Source of the DNA: Alphaproteobacteria bacterium
GTDB lineage: Bacteria > Pseudomonadota > Alphaproteobacteria > Sphingomonadales > Kordiimonadaceae
Assembly (NCBI GenBank): GCA_013372975.1
Contig: JABXIS010000026.1
Span: 46,219 to 110,218, forward strand
DNA length: 64,000 nt
Direction: 5' to 3'
The position numbers were made by a program, and so were the translations under genes. Below, one piece after another: positions 9,092 through 19,682 of this stretch; within the stretch, counting starts at the first letter, position 1, and each line of letters begins with the position of its first letter. The notes beneath the pieces were generated by a model that saw only the letters and a list, made by a program, of their open reading frames with translations, searched no databases and had not been told where the DNA came from.

Positions 9092-10891
9092 ATGACCCAT
9101 CCAGTACTTGTCGATGTAACCGAGCGCATCAAGGCGCGGTCAAAAGACAGTCGCGCAAACTACGAAGCGCGCATCAAGGCCATGCGCGAAGCGGGGCCAG
9201 CGCGTCCGCACCTTTCGTGCGGAAACCTGGCGCATGCGATTGCTGCCTGTTCCGAGGCGGAAAAAGCCAAGCTGATGCAAGATGGCATGGTGAATATTGG
9301 CATTGTCAGTTCCTATAACGATATGCTCAGCGCCCATCAGCCCTATCATCTGAAGCTGGATGCGGTGAAAGAGGCCGTGATCGCAGCGGGTGGCGTGGCC
9401 CAGATGGCGGGCGGTGTGCCAGCCATGTGTGACGGCGTTACGCAAGGCCAGCCAGGCATGGAGCTGTCGCTCTTCAGCCGGGATGTGATTGCGCAGGCAA
9501 CCGGTATCGCCATGAGCCACAATGTGTTCGATGCGGGCCTTCTTTTTGGCGTGTGTGACAAGATCGTACCGGGCCTGTTGATCGGGGCCTTGGCGTTTGG
9601 GCATCTGCCCTTTGTGTTTGTGCCCGCGGGGCCTATGCCGACGGGTATCTCCAACAGTGAAAAAGCCAAAGTGCGCCAGCAGTTTGCCACCGGTGAAGTG
9701 GGGCGCACGGAACTGCTGCAAAGCGAAAGCCGCGCTTACCACAGCCCCGGTACCTGCACCTTCTACGGCACCGCGAACACCAACCAGATGATGCTTGAAA
9801 TGATGGGACTGCAGCTTCCGGGCAGCAGCTTTGTCAATCCGGGTGACGGCCTTCGTGAGAGACTGGATGCCGCTGCGGCCAAACGGGCTGTGAAGCTGGC
9901 AGAAGCCAAAAACGGCATCGGCCTTGCCGAGATGGTAACCGCAGAAGCCATCGTGAACGGCATCGTTGGCCTGTTGGCGACCGGTGGTTCCACCAACCAT
10001 ACGATCCATATTCTCGCGATCGCGGCTGCCGCGGGCTACCGCGTAACATGGCAGGATTTCTCGGACCTTTCAGCGGCAGTACCGCTTCTGGCGCGCGTCT
10101 ATCCAAATGGTACGGCCGATGTGAATGCCTTCCAGGACGCGGGCGGCACACCTTTCGTGATCAAGGAACTGCTGGCCGGTGATCTGTTGCATGACGATGT
10201 TGAAACCATTGTCGGGCGCGGTTTGAAACCGTTTGGAGAAATGCCGGCGCTGGTAGAAAAACAGGCGGTTTGGCGCCTGTCCCCGGATGCGCCGGGTGAT
10301 GACATGATCCTGCGTAAGATCGACAATCCTTTCCAGCAACACGGTGGGCTGACGCTGTTCAGCGGCACGCTCGGCGAAGCGGTGATGAAAACCTCCGCAG
10401 TGAAAGAAGAACATCAGTATGTCGAGGCACCTGCCGTGGTGTTCGAGGATCAGGATGATCTTCTCAAAGCCTACAAGGCGGGCGAACTTGAAAAAGATTT
10501 TGTGGCAGTGATCCGCTTTCAGGGGCCGAAGGCCAACGGCATGCCGGAACTGCACAAACTAACCCCATCCCTGGGTGTGTTGCAGGACAAGGGCTTCAAA
10601 GTGGCGCTTGTGACAGATGGGCGCATGTCGGGTGCGTCCGGCAAGGTGCCTGCAGCTATTCATGTGTCCCCCGAGGCGGCGGATGGCGGTGCGATCGCTC
10701 GCGTGCGAAACGGTGACCTTGTTCGTGTAGACGCCAAAAAGGGTGAACTGCTCGTGCTGGTGGATGAAGCGGAATTCGCTGCCCGCCCGGCATCAAATGG
10801 CCCTGTGGTGCCGGATACGTTCGGGCGCAACCTGTTCACAGGTGTTCGTGGTATCGTAGGCCCAGCTGGTCAGGGCGGTTCCTTTATTTAA
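9092..10891 (+). CDS. edd: Phosphogluconate dehydratase
   Basis: IlvD/Edd family; [63 protein letters not shown]. Confidence 0.97.
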   Translation: MTHPVLVDVTERIKARSKDSRANYEARIKAMREAGPARPHLSCGNLAHAIAACSEAEKAKLMQDGMVNIGIVSSYNDMLSAHQPYHLKLDAVKEAVIAAGGVAQMAGGVPAMCDGVTQGQPGMELSLFSRDVIAQATGIAMSHNVFDAGLLFGVCDKIVPGLLIGALAFGHLPFVFVPAGPMPTGISNSEKAKVRQQFATGEVGRTELLQSESRAYHSPGTCTFYGTANTNQMMLEMMGLQLPGSSFVNPGDGLRERLDAAAAKRAVKLAEAKNGIGLAEMVTAEAIVNGIVGLLATGGSTNHTIHILAIAAAAGYRVTWQDFSDLSAAVPLLARVYPNGTADVNAFQDAGGTPFVIKELLAGDLLHDDVETIVGRGLKPFGEMPALVEKQAVWRLSPDAPGDDMILRKIDNPFQQHGGLTLFSGTLGEAVMKTSAVKEEHQYVEAPAVVFEDQDDLLKAYKAGELEKDFVAVIRFQGPKANGMPELHKLTPSLGVLQDKGFKVALVTDGRMSGASGKVPAAIHVSPEAADGGAIARVRNGDLVRVDAKKGELLVLVDEAEFAARPASNGPVVPDTFGRNLFTGVRGIVGPAGQGGSFI

Positions 10892-10909
10892 ATCCCCAAA
10901 GGGTGAAAT

Positions 10910-11536
10910 ATGACAGACGTTGTTAAAGTTCTTGAAGTCTCCCCGGTAATTCCGGTTCTTGCTTTTAAAAGCGCTGAAGAAGCGGTGGAGGTATGCCGTG
11001 TGCTTTTTGATGAGGGCCTGAAGGTGCTGGAAATCACGCTACGCCACGAAACGGCACTTGATGCCATCAAGGCTGTCTGTGCTGATCTGCCAAATGATGC
11101 CATCGTGGGTGCAGGCACGGTGATCACGCCGGAACTGGCGAAAGCGGCGATGGTAGCAGGTGCCGAATTTGGCGTCAGCCCTGGCCTGACGGAAGAACTG
11201 GCGAAAGCTGTAAAGGCACTTGATTGGGCCTTCCTGCCCGGTGTTGCAACCCTGTCTGAAGCCATGCAGGCGCGGGAGTGGGGTTTTAGTGCCCTGAAGT
11301 TTTTCCCGGCCTCCCTGTCAGGCGGGCCCGGATTCCTGAAAGCGGTAGGCAGTGTATTGCCTGACCTGACCTTCTGCCCAACGGGTGGCATTTCTGCAGA
11401 TACCGCCCCTGAATATCGGGCGCTCAAGAACGTCGCGACCGTGGGTGGCAGCTGGATTACACCGCGCGGGCGCGATGGCAAGATCCATCTTGATGTGGTT
11501 CGGGAATTGGCGCGTACGGCGGTGAGCGCCCACTAG
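10910..11536 (+). CDS. eda: 2-dehydro-3-deoxy-phosphogluconate (KDPG) aldolase
   Basis: LEITLRHETALDAI, VGAGTVITPELA, FGVSPGLTEEL, ALKFFPASLSGGPGFLKA, CPTGGIS. Confidence 0.96.
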   Translation: MTDVVKVLEVSPVIPVLAFKSAEEAVEVCRVLFDEGLKVLEITLRHETALDAIKAVCADLPNDAIVGAGTVITPELAKAAMVAGAEFGVSPGLTEELAKAVKALDWAFLPGVATLSEAMQAREWGFSALKFFPASLSGGPGFLKAVGSVLPDLTFCPTGGISADTAPEYRALKNVATVGGSWITPRGRDGKIHLDVVRELARTAVSAH

Positions 11537-11562
11537 AATTTTACTCTGTGCAACTCAGACAA

Positions 11563-11593
11563 GGCGGGATGGAAACATTCCGCCGTATTTTTA
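11563..11593 (+). terminator. Terminator of zwf-pgl-edd-eda operon
   Basis: GGCGGGATG-GAAA-CATTCCGCC hairpin followed by GTATTTTT. Confidence 0.8.
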
Positions 11594-11707
11594 TGCCCAT
11601 GCCTATTGGCGTGCAGATGTTCATCTTGCCTTGACCACACGATCACATCGTCAGTAGTTTTCCTTGCACCCGTGGACCGATTGGGGAAGGCGAAGGGACA
11701 AGCGTAC

Positions 11708-13147
11708 GTGAAACCCATCATTGTATTGATGACCAATATTTTGCGGCTGGATGATCATCCGGCGTTGGCGGAGGCTTGTGACAGTGGCGCGCCCGTCGTG
11801 CCATTGTATATTTTTGATGAAGCCGCGATGGGGCGCTGGGTGCCCGGTGGCGCGCGCCGGTGGTGGTTGCAAGGGGCGCTCAAATCATTGACTGCCGATC
11901 TGGCGGCGATGGGCAGCAAACTTATTGTGGCGCGTGGTGATACGGTTGCTGTTCTTCAGAAGGCTATGCAGCAAACGGGCGCCGGCGCCATTTATCTTAC
12001 GCGCGGCTATAGCCCCTATGAGCGCGAGACTGAACAGGCAGTTCACGCCTATGCTGTCGAAAATGATTTGTTATGTCGCCGGTTCGCCGGGAACCTGCTT
12101 CTGGAACCTGAGATGGTTGAGAACAAGCAGGGACGGCCCTATGAAGTTTTCACCCCTTTCTGGCGCCGGGCCTGCGAACTGATCGATGATGTGGCGCCTC
12201 TCGATGCGCCTGAAGATATGGCTGCGCCCGATAGCTGGCCCGAAAGCCTGCCGCTAGATGCGCTTGAATTTGCGCCTATGCCTGCCTTCTGGGCAGACCC
12301 AATTGCCGAAGTTTGGCAGCCGGGCGAGGCGGCGGCCAGAGAGCGGCTCAGCGATTTTCTGGAAGAGGCGGCGGCAACCTACCCGAAGATGCGGGACTAT
12401 CCCGCCGTGGAGGCGACATCCCGCTTGTCCCCCTATCTTGTGAGTGGGGAAATCAGCCCGCGCCGTATCTGGTATGAAACACAGCGGTATATTGCGGCCA
12501 ATGAAGCCTCAGCGTCTGGTGCCAGCGGGTTCCTGCGTGAGGTGGGGTGGCGGGAATTCAGCTATCACCTGCTGTTTCATTTCCCGCATATGATGCGGGC
12601 GCCCTTGAAAGAACGGTTTGCAGATTTTCCCTGGCGTGCAGGTGACGGCAAGGCGCTCAACGAATGGCAGAAGGGGCTGACTGGATTTCCCATCGTGGAT
12701 GCCGGTATGCGTCAGTTGTGGCAAACGGGCTGGATGCATAACCGTGTTCGCATGGTTGTTGCGTCCTTTCTTGTGAAGGATATGTTGTGGCACTGGCACG
12801 AGGGTGAAGACTGGTTCTGGGATACGCTTGTGGATGCCGACCCCGCCAACAATTCTGCAAGTTGGCAATGGGTGGCAGGGTGCGGGGCAGATGCAGCCCC
12901 CTATTTCCGGATATTCAACCCGATTGCCCAGGGCGAAAAATTCGACAAGGACGGTGGCTATATTCGCACCTATGTGCCTGAGCTGGCTGATATGCCGAAC
13001 GACTATATTCACAAGCCGTTCGAAGCACCTGAAGGTGTGTTGCGTATGGCGGGGGTCGAACTTGGGAAAACCTATCCACGTCCCATGCTGGACCGGAAGG
13101 CTGCGCGCGAGCGGGCCTTGGCAGCGCTGGGCACGATCAAGAAATAG
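11708..13147 (+). CDS. phr: Deoxyribodipyrimidine photolyase / cryptochrome-family protein
   Basis: FAD-domain motifs FLREVGWREFSYHLL, TGFPIVDAGMRQLWQTGWMHNRVRM, GEDWFWDTLVDADPANNSASWQWVAGCGADAAPYFRIFNP; GTG start at 11708 preferred over longer ORF. Confidence 0.92.
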   Translation: MKPIIVLMTNILRLDDHPALAEACDSGAPVVPLYIFDEAAMGRWVPGGARRWWLQGALKSLTADLAAMGSKLIVARGDTVAVLQKAMQQTGAGAIYLTRGYSPYERETEQAVHAYAVENDLLCRRFAGNLLLEPEMVENKQGRPYEVFTPFWRRACELIDDVAPLDAPEDMAAPDSWPESLPLDALEFAPMPAFWADPIAEVWQPGEAAARERLSDFLEEAAATYPKMRDYPAVEATSRLSPYLVSGEISPRRIWYETQRYIAANEASASGASGFLREVGWREFSYHLLFHFPHMMRAPLKERFADFPWRAGDGKALNEWQKGLTGFPIVDAGMRQLWQTGWMHNRVRMVVASFLVKDMLWHWHEGEDWFWDTLVDADPANNSASWQWVAGCGADAAPYFRIFNPIAQGEKFDKDGGYIRTYVPELADMPNDYIHKPFEAPEGVLRMAGVELGKTYPRPMLDRKAARERALAALGTIKK

Positions 13148-13232
13148 ATCACAAAAGGGCCGTAGTTGTGGCCATATTGTTTTAGTCAGCGGCTTTCCCC
13201 ATATGAAGGGAAGCATCTAATAACAGGGGCCT

Positions 13233-15185
13233 ATGCGTATTTTTCTGCGGCGTTTTGTGATCATTCTTTGCATCCTGACCGGAATCTATTTTCTGGCCAC
13301 ACCTTTTTTTGTGCCGTGGGCATTTGAGAAACAGGCGCGGCAGGTGTTTGCTTCCCGTGTGGATGGCACGCTGGATTTCTCGGGCGTGGTTTTCAATCCC
13401 TTCAGCCTGACTGTCATGGTGCAAGATCTGGATATCCGCGACCGGAATGCAAAGCCTGTTATCAGTGCAAAACAAGCGAAGCTGAATCTGTCCTGGCGAA
13501 GCCTTTGGGCCGGTGAGGTGATCACCGACCGGCTGTTGTTTGATGCCCTCAATGTGCTTCTGGAAATAGAGGAAGATGGCAAAACCAATATCGGTTTGAT
13601 GCTCAGGGAAAGTGAGCAACCTTCAGGAACCTCCGCACCTTCGGTTCATGTGGGCGGTCTGATGGCCCGGGCCGCAAAGGTGCGGGTGCGAAACCATACC
13701 GGGCACGAGATCAGTGTGGGCCCCACCGACATCAGCCTGGGTGCCTTTTCGTTCCATGAAGGGCACGCGATCAACCTCAATCAGTTTGCGCTTCAGATCG
13801 GCGGTGGCCGGATTGTGGCGGCAGGCGCGCTGGAGCGATCAGATGGGTTTCTCCGGCTTGATTTAACGCTGGACCAAGTGCCAGTGACGGCAATCGCTGG
13901 CTTTATTCCGCTGACTGACATTTATGCCCGGGGCGGAGAGGTCAGTGGCACGGCAGCCTTGGTAATTGGTGACAATTTCACAGTAGATGGCGACCTGTCG
14001 CTCGCCGATTTTACGCTGGCGCTGGATGGTGTTTATGTTCGCCGGTTGCAAGTACCCTATGCTGACATCAGTGGCTTTTCCTACGATATGAATGCCGATC
14101 GGATCGGTGCCGCCAAAGTGTGGATTGATGGTGGCGATGCCCTGATGGTGCGGGGGCTGACGCCAGAAGAAAATGGCGAAACTGCCGCCGATGAGCCCTC
14201 TGGCCCGTCGTTCAGTGTGAAGCAAATTCTGCTGTCGGGCGGTAGTCTGGTGTTTGAAGATCAAACCTTCGAGGACAGCCATATTGTCCCGCTTTCAAGC
14301 CTTGATGCCGTGATCGATGATTTTTCCTATGACGGCAGCCTGTCCATGGGGTTCAGGGCCGACGCCAGCGCGGGGCCGAACAGCCCTCTCGTGACAGCAG
14401 GATATCTGCAATATGGTGAAACGCTAGAAGCGACAGTCAGCATGAATATCGACCGGCTGGATCACAGTGTTCTGAAGCCTTACCTCTATAAAGCTGTGGG
14501 GCGCAGCACAAGGGCAGGTAAGGCCTATCTTGAATTCGATTATTATGTTTCGGATGGCGAGATCGATGGCCTGAACACCTTCCTGTTTGATCGTTGGGAA
14601 TGGGGTGACAAGAACCCGAATTTCGATGGTGAGGAAATCCCGCTCAAGAAAGCCTTCAACCTTCTGGAAGATAAAGGCGGCCGGGTAGCCATGGAAATAC
14701 CTGTGGAAGGTGAGCTTTTGGATCCCACCTTCCGGGTTGAAAAGCTGGTGCGCAGGGCCACCAACAAGGCGGTATCGAATATTATAACCGCGCCGTTCCG
14801 TCTTTTGGGTATGCTGATTCCGGGGGGTGGAAGAGATGACCTTGATCTGGACAAGGTGGAATTTGAGCCTTCTTCAACTGAGCTTTCGGCGCTTCAGAAG
14901 GCGCGCCTGAATGCGTTGGCTGAAGCCCTGAAGGAGCGCCCCAAATTCAGGCTGCGGATTGAGGGAACGGCACTGCCAGGTGTTGACCTTGCTAGTGACA
15001 ATACAGGTGAAGGCGGCAATCCGCCTGCTTTGATAAGGTTGGCAAACCAGCGAGCTGAAGCAGTGTATCAATATTTGCTTGTCGATGGTGTGGCGGCAGA
15101 CAGGCTGGAGAAGACCACACTTGAGGCGCTGAACGGCAAGGCGCCCAAGGCGCCTATGGTCAGGCTTGATGTGTTGAAGGACTAA
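13233..15185 (+). CDS. DUF748 (AsmA-like) family protein
   Basis: N-terminal TM then GTLDFSGVVFNPFSLTVMVQDLDIRD...; C-terminal OmpA-like region (LNALAEALKERPKFRLRIEG). Confidence 0.8.
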   Translation: MRIFLRRFVIILCILTGIYFLATPFFVPWAFEKQARQVFASRVDGTLDFSGVVFNPFSLTVMVQDLDIRDRNAKPVISAKQAKLNLSWRSLWAGEVITDRLLFDALNVLLEIEEDGKTNIGLMLRESEQPSGTSAPSVHVGGLMARAAKVRVRNHTGHEISVGPTDISLGAFSFHEGHAINLNQFALQIGGGRIVAAGALERSDGFLRLDLTLDQVPVTAIAGFIPLTDIYARGGEVSGTAALVIGDNFTVDGDLSLADFTLALDGVYVRRLQVPYADISGFSYDMNADRIGAAKVWIDGGDALMVRGLTPEENGETAADEPSGPSFSVKQILLSGGSLVFEDQTFEDSHIVPLSSLDAVIDDFSYDGSLSMGFRADASAGPNSPLVTAGYLQYGETLEATVSMNIDRLDHSVLKPYLYKAVGRSTRAGKAYLEFDYYVSDGEIDGLNTFLFDRWEWGDKNPNFDGEEIPLKKAFNLLEDKGGRVAMEIPVEGELLDPTFRVEKLVRRATNKAVSNIITAPFRLLGMLIPGGGRDDLDLDKVEFEPSSTELSALQKARLNALAEALKERPKFRLRIEGTALPGVDLASDNTGEGGNPPALIRLANQRAEAVYQYLLVDGVAADRLEKTTLEALNGKAPKAPMVRLDVLKD

Positions 15186-16267
15186 AGCCCCAATTCCCTC
15201 AGAATTGCGTCCCTGTCAGCGTCTTTTGCTGCAGGGCCGTGGCGCACCTCGGGTTCAGTACGCGAGAATTTTGGTGTTGGTGCGGGCTGGCGAGTGCCAT
15301 CAATCTCGATAAAACTTTCCCGCGCCACATTGTGCGGGTGCTGGTGCGCTTCCCAGAAGGGCAAAATGGGCGCATAACAGGCATCGGTGCCGCCCAATAG
15401 ATCGTTCCACTCATCCAGCGTTTTGGTTTTGAAGAGAGTCTTCAATTCTTCTTTCAGCGCCTCCCATTCACCGGGGTTCAGATGTTTTTGCATCCAGCTT
15501 TCGTCGAGTCCGGTCTTATCAATAAACACCTGCATGAATTGGGGCTCAATGGCGCCAAGGGAGGCGAACTTGCCGTCCTTGGTTTCGAATGTGCCATAGA
15601 AATGTGCACCACCGTCCAAGAGATTCACGCCCCGCATCGGTGCCCAGCGGTAATTGGCCATCAGCGTGTGGAAGATGCTCATCAATGCCGATGATCCTTC
15701 AACCATGCTGACATCAAGGGCTTGACCCTTGCCGGATGTACGCGCCTCGAGGATGCCGCAGACAAGGCCGAACGCCAGCATCATGCCGCCGCCGCCATAG
15801 TCGCCCACGAGGTTGAGAGGCGCGGTGGGCGGTCCATCCTTCGGGCCCATGGCGTGCAGGGCGCCGGATAGTGCGATATAGTTGATGTCATGCCCCGCAG
15901 TGTGAGCGAGCGGTCCTGTCTGGCCCCAGCCGGTCATGCGACCATAGACGATCTTGGGATTGGCCTTCAGGACATTATCCGGCCCCAGACCCAGTTTTTC
16001 CATCACGCCGGGGCGGAAGCCTTCGAACAGTGCGTCGGCGGTAGTGCAAAGCTTGAGGAAGATTTCGCGGTCTTCCTCGGCCTTGAGGTCAAGGGCGATG
16101 GAGCGTTTGCCACGCCGGTTGATATCGCCCTTCATATCGGTGGGGGAAGTGCCGGGGCGGTCGATGGCGATCACTTCCGCGCCCATGTCCGCGAGCATCA
16201 TGCCAGCGAACGGGCCCGGCCCGATGCCAACAAGTTCCAGAATGCGTACGCCTTTGAGAGGCCCCAT
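15182..16267 (-). CDS. CaiB/BaiF-family CoA-transferase (alpha-methylacyl-CoA racemase-like)
   Basis: MGPLKGVRILELVGIGPGPFAGMMLADMGAEVIAIDRPG, GKRSIALDLK, GHDINYIALSGALHAMG. Confidence 0.93.
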   Translation of the reverse strand: MGPLKGVRILELVGIGPGPFAGMMLADMGAEVIAIDRPGTSPTDMKGDINRRGKRSIALDLKAEEDREIFLKLCTTADALFEGFRPGVMEKLGLGPDNVLKANPKIVYGRMTGWGQTGPLAHTAGHDINYIALSGALHAMGPKDGPPTAPLNLVGDYGGGGMMLAFGLVCGILEARTSGKGQALDVSMVEGSSALMSIFHTLMANYRWAPMRGVNLLDGGAHFYGTFETKDGKFASLGAIEPQFMQVFIDKTGLDESWMQKHLNPGEWEALKEELKTLFKTKTLDEWNDLLGGTDACYAPILPFWEAHQHPHNVARESFIEIDGTRQPAPTPKFSRTEPEVRHGPAAKDADRDAILRELGL

Positions 16268-16293
16268 ATTTTCCCCCTACCTTGTTCTCCCGC

Positions 16294-17064
16294 TTACTTT
16301 GGTGCCATGCGTGCGGCGGCATCCATGCGGATCACTTCACCATTAAGGTAGGTGTTTTCCACGATATGACCAGCCAGCTTGGCATATTCGGTTGGTTTGC
16401 CAAGGCGCTTGGGGAACACAACCTGGTTTGTCAGGCTTTCAACGGCTGCTTCGGGCAGGCCGTCAAACAGCGGGGTGTGGATGAAGCCGGGGGCAATGGT
16501 CATCACGCGCACACCCTGGCGGGCAAATTCGCGCGCGGTCGGCAAAGTCATGCCCACGATGCCGCCCTTGGAAGCTGAGTATGCCGCCTGGCCGATCTGG
16601 CCTTCGAATGCTGCAACGCTTGCTGTATTGATGATCACGCCGCGCTCGCCGTCTTCCCCTGGTTCGTTATGCTGCATGGCTTCTGCCGCTTGCGCCAGCA
16701 CGTTGAAGCTGCCGATCAGGTTGATAGCGATCACCTTGTTGAAGTGGGCCATGCCATAGCGATTGCCTTCACGGTCCAGCACTTTTTGCGGGTTGCCGAT
16801 ACCGGCGCAGTTCACGGCGATATCAACGCTGCCGTAGGTGCCTTTGGCGGTTGCGATGGCGTTGGCCACATCGTCTTCGCTGGTGACATCTGTTTTCACA
16901 TAAGTTGCGGCGTCGCCAAGGGAGGCAGCAAGCGCATTGCCCATCTCGTCATTGAGGTCAAGGATGACCGCATTCGCCCCTTTTGAAACAAAATATTCGA
17001 CCGTTGCGCGGCCGAGGCCAGAGGCGCCGCCGGTCACGATGGCGGTTTTACCCTTAAATTCCAT
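16294..17064 (-). CDS. SDR-family 3-hydroxyacyl-CoA dehydrogenase (HSD17B10-like)
   Basis: [60 protein letters not shown]. Confidence 0.92.
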   Translation of the reverse strand: MEFKGKTAIVTGGASGLGRATVEYFVSKGANAVILDLNDEMGNALAASLGDAATYVKTDVTSEDDVANAIATAKGTYGSVDIAVNCAGIGNPQKVLDREGNRYGMAHFNKVIAINLIGSFNVLAQAAEAMQHNEPGEDGERGVIINTASVAAFEGQIGQAAYSASKGGIVGMTLPTAREFARQGVRVMTIAPGFIHTPLFDGLPEAAVESLTNQVVFPKRLGKPTEYAKLAGHIVENTYLNGEVIRMDAAARMAPK

Positions 17065-17160
17065 GAGAAATCTCCAAACCTGAAATGTTGCGGTGCAGCA
17101 TAAAGCCGCGCGCGCGCGAAAGCAATAGCCTCGACAAACAGGCTCGGGGCGGTCGGATGT

Positions 17161-18015
17161 TTAACGATTTGTCCTGAGAAACAGGCGAATGGCTTGCAGT
17201 GCTGCAGGGTGGAAAATGGTGCCGTGGCTTTCTTCTTCCATTGGGTCGTAGGTCCAGTCGATGGTGGTAGTGGAGTGTTTGGAAAGGGCGTCGGCTACCT
17301 TGTCTGTGCCTGTGCGCATCGCGGCGCCGATCTCGCCATGAGAACCTTCGTTGGCGATGGTCAGGAACAGGCGCGTGCCCGCTGGTGCGGGATTGTCGCG
17401 CAGAAGTTTCGGGGTGGCTTTTGCCAGCGCTTGATCATCCCACCACATGGCTGGGCTTATGGCGATATAGCTACCAAAAAGGCCTGGTTCCATAAATAGG
17501 GTTTCGAGAACAAACAGGCCAGCGGCGGACTCGCCCATTAGCAGCTTTTCGTCAGACGTACGGTAGTGGGCTTCGATATAGGGCATCAGTTCGTCCCGCA
17601 AGAACGCGCGAAACTTTTTGCTACCTCCCGCGCTTTTGAGACGCTCGTATGGTATCTCGGCAACTGATGGGGGAAAGAGATCGCGATAGCGATCAATATT
17701 CTCCACGCCAACCACAATGAACTCGCGAATATTCCGAAAGTCAGCCGCAAGGGAGGCGATCCCCGCAATATGGATGAAGTCCTCCCCGACCCCGCCATCC
17801 GGCATGTAAAGCACAGGATACCTTTTTTCGCCACCTTCATAGCTGGGCGGCAAATAGATATTGATGCGGCGTGTCTGCTTAAGGATACCCGACTGTAAAT
17901 CCAAGCCGTGGCCAAGAGTTATAGGGTGCGTATGTGCAGGTGTTTCTGCATGAGATGATGACATGCAAACAGCGATCAGGACGGAAAATATCAAAGGTTT
18001 CAGGGCATGTGTCAC
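17161..18015 (-). CDS. Putative esterase (alpha/beta hydrolase, Fes/enterochelin-esterase-like), secreted
   Basis: Signal-like N-terminus; RRINIYLPPSYEGGEKRYPVLYMPDGG, LLMGESAAGLFVLETLF nucleophile elbow. Confidence 0.85.
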   Translation of the reverse strand: MTHALKPLIFSVLIAVCMSSSHAETPAHTHPITLGHGLDLQSGILKQTRRINIYLPPSYEGGEKRYPVLYMPDGGVGEDFIHIAGIASLAADFRNIREFIVVGVENIDRYRDLFPPSVAEIPYERLKSAGGSKKFRAFLRDELMPYIEAHYRTSDEKLLMGESAAGLFVLETLFMEPGLFGSYIAISPAMWWDDQALAKATPKLLRDNPAPAGTRLFLTIANEGSHGEIGAAMRTGTDKVADALSKHSTTTIDWTYDPMEEESHGTIFHPAALQAIRLFLRTNR

Positions 18016-18030
18016 GGTGTCTGGTCTCCG

Positions 18031-18555
18031 TCAGGCAGTCAGTCTGAAGATTTTGGTTTCGCTGTGTTGCCCGGCCAAAATCTCGTCCCGATCAAAAGAG
18101 AATCCCAGTTTTTCAATCAAGCCAATGGATTTGACATTTTCCGGTGACACCAGCGCCTGAATATCCGTGAGGCCAAGCGTGTTTCTGGCGTGTTCCAGTG
18201 TCGCCCGGGCGGCTTCATAGCCGAAACCCTTTGAGGTGTAATCGGGCAGATAGGCGAAGCCGATGTCCGGGATGTCAAAGGTTGGCCGCACCACAAGGCC
18301 GCAGCAGCCGATCGGGGTTCTGGTATCTTTGGTTTCCACGATCAACAGGCCCATGCCGTTTGTGCGGTAACTGCTGATGAAGTTTTTTTCGATATAGTTC
18401 CGGGCGTCTTCCTGTGTGCGGATATCCTTGTTACCCACAAATTCCAGGAACGCCGGGTCGTTGTATATAGCTAAAATAAAGGCCGCGTCATCGGCTGTTG
18501 CTTCCCGCATTCTAAGGCGGGGTGTTTCAATTGTGTCGGCGAATTTGTCGGCCAT
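18031..18555 (-). CDS. GNAT-family N-acetyltransferase (RimJ/RimL type)
   Basis: ETPRLRMREATADDAAFILAIYNDPAFLEFVG; IGFAYLPDYTSKGFGYEAARATLEHA. Confidence 0.9.
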   Translation of the reverse strand: MADKFADTIETPRLRMREATADDAAFILAIYNDPAFLEFVGNKDIRTQEDARNYIEKNFISSYRTNGMGLLIVETKDTRTPIGCCGLVVRPTFDIPDIGFAYLPDYTSKGFGYEAARATLEHARNTLGLTDIQALVSPENVKSIGLIEKLGFSFDRDEILAGQHSETKIFRLTA

Positions 18556-18602
18556 AGGTATCCTCGCTGCCGCTTTCCGGTGGGTTCTTTATCCGGGCAC
18601 TC

Positions 18603-18643
18603 TAGGAAAGCTTTCCTATTATGAAAAATGATAGTATCTCATT
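18603..18643. promoter_or_regulatory. Palindromes in GNAT/LysR divergent promoter
   Basis: TAGGAAAGCTTTCCTA (perfect 16-bp palindrome, 18603-18618) and AATGA-N7-TCATT (18627-18643). Confidence 0.45.
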
Positions 18644-18676
18644 TTGGTATGAATTTTCTTCAAAGGTATTCCAGCC

Positions 18677-19555
18677 ATGAATAAAATGCCCCCGTTGAAA
18701 GCCGTGCAAGCATTTGAGGCGACGGCCCGGCACCTCAGCTTCAGTCGCGCTGCTGCCGAACTCTGTGTCACCCAAAGTGCGATCAGCCATCAGGTGCGGG
18801 CGCTGGAAGATTTCCTGGGCAAGAAATTGTTGGTGCGGAACGGCAAGCTGATTTCACTGACCCATGAAGGAGATACCTTCTATTCGGTGGTGGGCGACTG
18901 CTTGCGACGGGTGGGTAGTGTGACAGAGCATTTGACGGGAAAGGCCAAGACCACCCTGAAGGTAATGGCGCAAACCACGCTGGCGTCCGAATGGTTGATG
19001 CCGCGCCTACAGGGGTTTCATGCCCATTTCCCTGAAATTGACACAAGGCTGGACACCTTTGTCATGACATCCAGTTTTGATGCGGCTGATTATGACATCT
19101 TGCTGGGGGCGTGGCCCGCGCCCGATGGCTTTATCTCAAACAAGCTGAAGGATAACAGCTGGTACCCTGTTTGTGCGCCCGAGGTCTATGAACAGATTGA
19201 TACCGCTGATCCGGCCTCGCTTTTTGCTTATCCACTTTATAGTTCAGAGGAAGGCAGCGATTGGAGCCTGTGGATGCAGCATCAGGGCATCCGCAAGCCA
19301 CCAACTGTGGATATGCGCCATTTCAATCTGTCTCTCCTGTCATTGCGGGCGGCTTGCTGGGGTGAGGGTATTGCGCTCAGCCACGATTTTGTAGGGGGGG
19401 ATTTGATTGCGTCCGGCAGGCTCATGGCGCTCAAGCATTTCAGCTATTCACTGCCCTGGGGGCAATATTATATGCATCACCGATCCAGCGCTCACCATGC
19501 GCCCGAAATTGCAGCCTTTGTTGATTGGGTCAGTCGGCAGGTGGGCGCCGAATAA
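18677..19555 (+). CDS. LysR-family transcriptional regulator (GcvA-like)
   Basis: PPLKAVQAFEATARHLSFSRAAAELCVTQSAISHQVRALEDFLGKKLLVRNG HTH. Confidence 0.92.
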   Translation: MNKMPPLKAVQAFEATARHLSFSRAAAELCVTQSAISHQVRALEDFLGKKLLVRNGKLISLTHEGDTFYSVVGDCLRRVGSVTEHLTGKAKTTLKVMAQTTLASEWLMPRLQGFHAHFPEIDTRLDTFVMTSSFDAADYDILLGAWPAPDGFISNKLKDNSWYPVCAPEVYEQIDTADPASLFAYPLYSSEEGSDWSLWMQHQGIRKPPTVDMRHFNLSLLSLRAACWGEGIALSHDFVGGDLIASGRLMALKHFSYSLPWGQYYMHHRSSAHHAPEIAAFVDWVSRQVGAE

Positions 19556-19682
19556 GCGCTTGTGATGAGCCCAGATCATATTATTGTGATGCGCAAAGCT
19601 GGCACTTTGCCTTGGATATCCTTCGCGCGTGCCCATATTGCCAGAAACCGTTTCAGTAATGGCCCGTGGGCCGGAGGCATAT

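Noticed and set aside
17107-17118. Alternating CG run (cgcgcgcgcg) between the SDR gene and the esterase
   Set aside because: Too short to claim a Z-DNA or other functional element in a GC-rich genome.
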